Notes under the pieces: model-generated
Told to the model about the DNA's origin: nothing
Databases searched by the model: none
The model's input: only the letters and a program-made list of their open reading frames with translations
Made by a program: the position numbers and the translations under genes
Shown here: positions 11,156-64,000 of the stretch, in pieces
How the letters are laid out: every line of letters begins with the position of its first letter
Numbering within the stretch: position 1 is the first letter of the stretch
NCBI GenBank assembly: GCA_025084515.1
Contig: JAJAGP010000048.1
Span: 367,501-431,500, forward strand
Source of the DNA: Ancistrus triradiatus
Lineage: Eukaryota > Chordata > Actinopteri > Siluriformes > Loricariidae
Reading direction: 5' to 3'
Length of the DNA: 64,000 nucleotides

Positions 11156-12879
11156 GTTATGGAAAGTGTTGCTGTTTTGGGATGAACTACTAGTGTTTTA
11201 GTACCCTGTTAACTAATCAGATTAAAGATGTTTTGGTACTTTCCCTACCTGGCAAATTGAACCCTGACCCTTCCCCTGTGCATGGTGCCTATAAATGCCT
11301 CCCTCTTCCAATTTGGAACAGGAGATATTTCCCATTTTTCTCCTTGTGCCCAGTTCAGTTTGTCAGCATGCCCAGCTGCCTGTCTACCAAGGGCATAGTG
11401 TTGGAGATGTAACTTGTGGCTCTTATCCCTGGATCCATATAGATCAGCCGATGGGGATCAGTGGCAGCTCCAGAGAGAGGATTTTCCCATTGTTAGACGC
11501 TTGTCAAGCTGGAGGCAACTCCTTTCTCCACCTTAGTAAATTGAGCTCATAAATTGAACTCCTCATTAAACCGAACTCGTTTTTGTGAGCGGATACCAAT
11601 CATTTCTCCTTGACGTCCATTACCTTCACACCAAACCCCTCTATTTTAGCTTTGTGCCTCTGTGGCTGTCCTTTCTTTCTCTCTCCGAGGCTCTCCATCA
11701 TGGCTTTATTTGTTTTGGGGTGAGAGGCAGAACAACGGAGCGACAGTATGAAGTGACCCCTGAGAGTGACCGCGTCCACTCCCACTGAAGTGGTTTATGG
11801 CCAGTTTGCTTGTGCTTAGTGGACTCGAGCCAGCTTTTTTCCTCTCCGTCTCTATTCAGAGGGCTGTTCCCTGGCACTTCTGTGTGCAGCTCGGTTGCCA
11901 GTTGCTCCGTTAAGTCAGTGAGATTTATTTCTGGCTCTACAATGCCCTCCTCACAGTTTGAGCCGGGGGGAGTCCTTTTTGCTAAGTTTGATTAAAGTGC
12001 AACTTTCTGGTTCCCACCGGTTGTCCGAGCCACATCGTCCAGATCCCAGTGCGTGTTTAGGAGTGTACCGACTGTGTGGAATGGAGGCAGAGGGAGATGG
12101 GACCTCTGCACATAGGGCCTAACCTCATTACTGCAGTCCAGTGTGTGTAGGAGAATAGAGGCGACTCTGGATGGAACCGGTCATGGAATCTGGTGAATGA
12201 GACTGAGTTAATGAACTCCCAGAGGACTGGGAAGCCCAAGTCTGGTTCTCACTGGGCATTCAAGTATCGGATTCTTACGAAAACCTTACAAAGCAACTGA
12301 TTCACGTTTATCGTCAACTCTGGTCTGCGTCACGTGCCACAAAGCCCGCCCGAGTGGTCCCTGTGACATGGGGCCGTTAGTGTTTAGCAGATACTTTTAT
12401 CCAGAGCGACTTTCAACTTGAACAATGCAAAGCAAACTTTTCAAACTGCAGCTGTACCCCTGTTTTAAGGTCTTATTATTTTTAGTGGTGTAAACATCTG
12501 TGCCACTAGGCCTTTATGGTAATGTGGGATGGTGCCACCCCTGGTTGGCATCACACAACAAGGTCTGTGTATATGGAATAGACCAAGTCCGTACCCTGAG
12601 GAGAAATGGGTGGTAATCTTGTAGACACGGAGCAAACCTGACTTGATATTTTAAAATTTTATTTGGCGCACCAACTGTGCCAGGGAGCTGTGAGGGCATG
12701 ACTTAATGGTGCCAGTGTACCAGAGCTGGATTTGGGCTGTCTGGGTCACAGCCTGGGCTTGACACCCTGTTCTGTACCTGCTAAGTTGCTATGGGTCATA
12801 ATCCACCTTTTGCTGGTGGCACCGTTGCATCCAGTGTGTGGTTTTGGGTACTCGTGGGGTCTCGGGTGCGGGAGCGGGT
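11156..12879. other. Upstream sequence of the rgs3 first exon; no gene recognised
   Basis: Moderately GC-rich DNA with short open frames lacking family resemblance. A fragment of the SINE tail occurs at 12380-12418 (TTTAGCAGATACTTTTATCC). Distal regulatory sequence is possible given the promoter-like block that follows, but nothing specific is visible. Confidence 0.4.
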
Positions 12880-13322
12880 ACGCTGTCGCTCGAGTTGAGA
12901 GAACGTGCGAGTGAGGGAGGAAGAAAGGGAAAGTTGAGAGCGAGCGAGATGAGGAGAGAGCCGGAGAGAGAGAGGGAGGTAGAGAGGTAGAGCGAGAACC
13001 TGTGGGTGAGAGAGAGGGAGTGTGAGGGAGGCTCTCCGTATTGTGTCCTGGCTGAATGTTCCTTTATGGGGAACGCTTAAAAGGACATTGTGGCCGGGCC
13101 GCCCCGCCGTCGCCACAGCAACCGCCCAGGAGCGCGCAAAACCAAAGATAATGGAGCGAGAAGGAAAGAGGAGTGGAGTTTCTTCCCTCCGCGCCGCGTC
13201 CCTGTCCCTCACGGAATTCCCTGCTTGGGCTCGTGAGGAAAACGTTTAACGTAGTGTGGAAAAGCCGAGGGGAAGCGGACAAACTGAAGTTTTTTTTTTT
13301 TGTTGTTTTTTTTTTCCTTTGT
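12880..13322 (+). promoter_or_regulatory. Probable internal promoter and 5'UTR of the PDZ isoform of rgs3
   Basis: The sequence before the first-exon ATG changes character. A purine-rich GAGA tract (about 12890-13030) is followed by a CpG- and GC-rich block around 13090-13140 (for example GGCCGGGCCGCCCCGCCGTC) in an otherwise AT-rich neighbourhood. No clear TATA box is visible, consistent with a CpG-type promoter. A run of T and pyrimidines (13291-13318) lies just before the ATG; it could also be the polypyrimidine tract of an acceptor, in which case exon 1 would be internal. The transcription start cannot be fixed from sequence alone. Confidence 0.45.
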
Positions 13323-59364
<46,042 letters not shown>

Positions 59365-59759
59365 GTGAGATCATTACAGCATGACGTCCTGCAGGACCGC
59401 GGGGTTACTCACTCTACTGATTTATCAGGCTTAAACACACCAGCTGAGTAACTGATATGAATCACGGAGTTAAACTCAGAAAACCTTTAAATGATTCCTT
59501 TATGATGAAATTTATCATCCTATATGGATGATCATAAAACACTTGGTGGAATACAGAAACCTAAAAATGAAACCTGCTCACTGGTACGTTTAGTATTGTT
59601 TGCTGTTGGTCTCGACTCGGTGACTACATTCGGAGGAGGGACATAAAATTTTATCTCTCTGAAATCTTTGTGGGGGACAAATAGGGCACAAACATATTTG
59701 TACACAAACTGTGACTGCAGATTTCTGAGAGGGAGGTCATAGTCGAAGCCCAAATGTCA
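59365..59759. other. rgs3 intron after the last recognised exon
   Basis: Nothing recognised. Confidence 0.4.
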
Positions 59760-60640
59760 TATGCAAGTAATAAATTAAATACATTTTTAAATAAGAGTAG
59801 TTAAATAAATTAAATAGACAGAGCCTAAATAGAAAAATAAAGTTTAGAATATAATAAAAAGAATTTGTAAGCAATAAAATGTAACAAAAATAAAATGCAA
59901 TAAATAAAATAATAATAATAATTTATAGACTCAAATAAAATATAATGGAGAATATAAGAAATTAAAAAAAAATTATAATAATTATACATAACTTATTAAA
60001 ATAGACAAAATAATAAAATGGAAAATCCTAATAAAAATAACAGTAAATAAAATACAATGTAATAGTGTAAATATAACATACATAAAATAAAGAATTTAGT
60101 CAAAAATAAAATAAAATGCAATATAATACAACTCTAAATATAATAATATAATAAATAAAAATAGGAAATATAATAAATAATAAATGAAATATATTATTAT
60201 ATAATTAAATATAATTATATATAAATATAATTAAATATAATTAAATAAATATAGTAAATAAACTGATAATAAAAAAAGAAACGTCATAAATTATACATAA
60301 CCTATTACAATAGACAAAATAATAAAATTGAAGATCTAATATAAAATAACAGTAAATAAAATACAATATAATAAAACTATGAATATAATTTAAAGATGTA
60401 GCATATAATAATACTATAAATATTGATATAGAATAATGTAATAAAACTATAAATGTAATAAATAAATCGGACAATGTAATAAAAAGCGAACTGTACACAT
60501 AATGTAATAAAATGTAGATAATAAAACTAAACATAAAAAACTTGTAATAAAACTATAAATGTAATAAATAAAATGGAGAATATATTGGAAAATGACTGAA
60601 AATGAATAAATCTGATAAATTTGGTGTGATTAACGAGTTT
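59760..60640. repeat. AT-rich degenerate array (AATAAAATGGAGAATATAAT type)
   Basis: Loose repetition of AATAAAATAATAATA, AAAATGGAGAATATA and AAACTATAAATATAATAAAT. Same family as 61620-62345, 32940 and 44560. Confidence 0.8.
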
Positions 60641-61619
60641 TAAGCTTTCAGTCGTTCCACAGGACTAGTTACGACATTTTCGCTCGATCCTGCAGCCCTA
60701 ATCCTCTGACTCTCCTAATCCTCCTTCCTCCAGTCTGTTTTTCTGTCTGCCGTCTCATGTTTGCGTCATCGTCCTCTTTCATCCCAAATTCCCTTTTGAA
60801 ATGGGTGCAGTATCACCTAATTAACTCGCAATGAATTTTTAACAACTTCTCACCTATTTAAAACACAGCAGACAGACCCAGCTGAAGCTTTCAGCACATG
60901 GCCCACGGCCGAGCAAAGAATTAAAACAAAGGGGAACGAAATGATGCAGCCTGTCCAATTAGAAGCCTAAAATAGAGCGGCTCTCTGAGCGTCAGGCTGC
61001 GGCCTGTCTGAGTGTTGGGAGTGTGCCCGTCTCATCATCGCCGAGCTCGGCGCCGGCGCCTGTGACAGGAAGTCACTCGGCATGAGACGGGGTGATGACG
61101 CATCCGTTTTGTTCCCGTCGTCTCCCCTCGTCCTGCCGCTCACTTTTCCTCGTAACGAGCGTCTTTATTTATTTATCGTCCTGCAGAGGAGGACATGTGT
61201 CACAGCAGCACTGGGACATGCAGTCCTACTCTCTGCTCGTCTCTGCTGATTTACAGACAAACTCCGACTCACGGAAACTTTATTACGTCCCGTCCGAGGC
61301 CACAGTGGTGAGAACCAGGCTTAAGTGAACAACCGAGAGCCTCTGTCTAGTCGGGGACGGAGTCTAGGACACGTGTTCAAACCCCGGGCTGAAAGTGTTA
61401 CGTGCAGGTGCAGCCCTGCAACGTTCGGGCGTCCATCAGTCCATCTGTCTCCTTGCCCGTACCCAATGAATTCCCAGATTAAGGTCCAGACACTCCTCTC
61501 TGGCCCTGACCAGGGCGTGTTAAAGTGTGGAATAAATGTACAAATAAAATAAAGTGCAGCTACGAGTTAAAAGAGCTGGTTGTGTCCTGGGGGTCATCCC
61601 TCAGCGCTGCCAAAAAAAG
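60641..61619. other. GC-richer intron segment; possible unassigned exon near 61188-61307
   Basis: A 120-bp segment after CGTCCTGCAG and before GTGAGAACC has splice-like borders and one open frame (HWDMQSYSLLVSADLQTNSD SRKLYYVPSEATV). Its frame does not fit the phase of the preceding rgs3 exon, and it does not match the expected RGS3 sequence. Reported as a candidate only. Confidence 0.25.
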
Positions 61620-62345
61620 AAAGAAAAAAGAAAAATATAAATTATAAATTATTGATCAATTATTGATAAATGATAAATTATTCTTTCATTAAAATAGACA
61701 AAATTATAAAATGGAAATAAAAAATGAATGTATGGAAATAATAAAATTCAATATAATAGTGTAAATGTAATAAATACAATAGAGCATGTATTCAAAAAGA
61801 GGATGACTAAAATACAATGTAATAAAATAACTAATATAAATAACTAATATAAATATAATATATACTCTGTCATACATACTCTATAATAATATTTAGAATA
61901 TAGTAACTATAAATATAATGAATAAAATAGAGAATATAATAGCAATAAGGAGAATATAATAAAATTAGCATAAAATAAAAAGAGAATATTATAAAATAAT
62001 AAATATACATAATGAAATGGAGACTATAATAAAACTATAAATATAATAAATAAAAAGAGAATATAATAAAGCTGTAAATATAATTTACAAAATATAAATT
62101 TTTTTTATACAAAATATAAAATTAAGTATAATTAATAAAATGTAGAATATAATAAAGCTATAAATACAATTAATAATGGGGAACATAAACGTCAAATATA
62201 ATAAATAAAATAGCGAATATAATAAAACTATAAATATAATTTACAAAATATTTAAAAAACATATAAAAAATATAAAATTAAGTATAATTAATAAAATGTA
62301 GAATATAATAAAACTATAAATATAATAAATAAAAAAATTAAGCCA
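61620..62345. repeat. AT-rich degenerate array, second block
   Basis: Repeats of AATAAAATGTAGAATATAAT and AAACTATAAATATAATTTAC; a ~120-bp block around 62080-62160 recurs at 62230-62320. Confidence 0.8.
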
Positions 62346-62930
62346 TTTAGACGTCATCCCTGATCCAGCTTCTTTTTTTTTTTTTGGCCGTGCCATTGTG
62401 GAGGGTTTGAAGCCCAGCGGGATGGTTCTGGGACAGGAAACGTAGACAGTGGGAGGTTAGAGATGTTTGGAAACACGTCAGCTGTCTGGCGTGATCCGTA
62501 CGGACTCTGGATGGTGGTCCTGTGGGATGGTGTCGTTCCTCAGCAGAGGTTAAGCAGAGTTCCCGGGCAGAGCGGGATTCAGAGCGACGTTTTTTCATTA
62601 ATACAGGATTTATTTCTGGAGGCGATTAGCTGGCTGAGAGGTCAGGATGCGTTTTGGATCTTTGTGGCTCAAACTGCATGACGTTTATTGTGATCATAAA
62701 GAAGGGACGTGTCAGAGATGGAGGCTCAGATGATTTATGCAGTGACTTAATGTCTCGGCCGCTGATTCAGGAGGTAGTGGTGGAGTTTCAGTAGTCGAGG
62801 TCGAGTTGAGTTTACTCCACTCCATCTGATGCTTGGTGATGTAACTCTTGGTGATTGGTAAACCCATGAAGCATGAAGCTCCCGGTGCCCCCAGTTTTAG
62901 TGCTAATACAGTTTTAGTATAAATAAAATA
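62346..62930. other. No gene recognised
   Basis: Moderate GC, short open frames, no match to RGS3 or to a repeat I can name. Confidence 0.4.
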
Positions 62931-64000
62931 CAGTGGGGCAAAAAAGTATTTAGTCAGCCACTAATTGTGCAAGTTCTCTTACTTAGAAAGATGAGAGAGG
63001 TCTGTAATTTTCATCATAGGTACACTTCAACTATGTGAGAGAAAATGAGAAAAAAAATCCAGGAAATGACATTGTAGGATTTTTAAAGAATTTAATTGTA
63101 AATCATGGTGAAAAAGAAGTATTTGGTAACCCACAAACAAGCAAGATTTCTGGCTCTCACTGTCCTGTAACAACTTCTTCAAGAAGCTCTTCTGTCCTTC
63201 ACTCATTACCTGTATTAATGGCACCTGTTTGACCTCGTTATCTGTATAAAAGACACCTGTCCACAACCTCAAACAGTCAGACTCCAAACTCAAGACCAAA
63301 GAGCTGTCGAAGGACACCAGGAAGAAAACCGTAGGTTGGAAAGAGTGAATCTACAATAGGCAAGCAGGTTGGTGTGAATAAATGAACTGTGGGAGCAATT
63401 GTAAGAAAATGGAAGCCATACAAGACCATTGATAATCTCCCTTGATCTGGGGCTCCATGCAAGATCTCATCCCGTGGGGTCAAAATGATCAAGAGAAAAA
63501 TCATGAGCAAAAATCCCAGAACTACACGGAGGGACCTGATGAATGACCTGCAGAGAGCTGGGACCAAAGTAACAAAGGCTACCATCAGTAACACACTACG
63601 CCGAGAGGGAGTCGGATCCTGCAGTGCCAGGCGTGTTCCCCTGCTTAAGCAAGTACATGTCCAGGCCCGTCTTAAGTTTTCCAGAGAGCATATGGATGAT
63701 CCAGAAGAGGATTGGGAGAATATCATGTGGTCAGATGAAACCAAAATAGAACTTTTTGCTAAAAACTCAACTCATCATGTTTGGAGGAAGAAGAATGCTG
63801 AGTTGCACCATACCTACTGTAAAGCATGGGGGTGGAAACATCATGCTTTGGGGCTGTTCTTCTACAAAGGGGACAGGACGACTGATCCGTGTTAAGGGAA
63901 GAATGAACGGGGCCATGTATCGTGAGATTTTAAGCCAAAACCTCCTTCCATCAGTGAGAGCATTGAAGATGAACATGGCTGGGTCTTCCAGCATGACAAT
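62931..64000 (+). mobile_element. Tc1-like transposon, family A, copy 5 (runs off the window)
   Basis: It begins CAGTGGGGCAAAAAAGTATT after TA (62929-62930). The 5' part is well kept; the right end lies beyond 64000. Confidence 0.88.
63293..64000 (+). pseudogene. Family A Tc1 transposase remnant (3' end outside window)
   Basis: The start codon region is damaged (the MAKTKE block reads KTKELSKDTRKK after a deletion). Blocks GKQVGVNK-TVGAIVRKWKP (a stop/Met change), then [20 protein letters not shown] and [20 protein letters not shown] are present. The 63485-63895 frame is shifted after KKNAELH. First catalytic Asp present; later residues lie partly outside. Confidence 0.78.

Overview
The window is vertebrate nuclear DNA, almost certainly from a teleost fish. 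It has long introns with GT-AG splice sites, many TA-flanked Tc1/mariner-type transposons, hAT remnants, fish-type tRNA-derived SINEs, and dense microsatellites and AT-rich arrays. The repeat content suggests an otophysan, possibly a catfish; that is inference. No bacterial-style genes, CRISPR arrays or operons are present.

The only host gene I can support is rgs3 (regulator of G-protein signalling 3), plus strand, from an apparent alternative first exon at 13323 to past the end of the window. Nine coding exons join in frame with no stops and give the first 389 residues: a basic 18-residue N-terminus, a PDZ domain with a GYGF loop split over three exons, a proline/serine-rich linker, and the first part of the PH-like region (motif EDEPGRC). 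The catalytic RGS domain is not here and should lie beyond 64000.

Layout. 1-12.9 kb: upstream DNA with a minisatellite, TIR elements, a deleted hAT element inside a MITE, a foldback element with ~390-bp arms, and SINEs. 12.9-13.4 kb: GC/GAGA-rich probable promoter, 5'UTR and exon 1. 13.4-27.4 kb: intron 1, with nested mariner/Tc1 insertions and a ~900-bp minisatellite. 27.4-38.2 kb: six exons between transposons, with microsatellites directly against the PDZ-exon splice sites. 38.2-48.1 kb: a large intron carrying a nearly readable Tc1 transposase and a small LTR retrotransposon nested in a Tc1 element. 48.2-59.3 kb: an intron with another Tc1 copy and a ~2-kb AAT/CCT array. 59.4-64 kb: AT-rich arrays and a Tc1 element running off the end.

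The most unusual observation is in the 56.66-58.64 kb array. One copy of a tandemly duplicated segment (about 56.89-57.73 kb) matches its AAT-rich sister when nearly every A on the plus strand is replaced by C, with T and G unchanged. This is either a one-strand A-to-C hypermutation tract or a systematic sequencing/consensus artefact. Second in interest is the (TG)n/(CA)n pair flanking two PDZ exons, which could pair in the transcript. At least eight nested insertions give a relative-age record of transposon activity.
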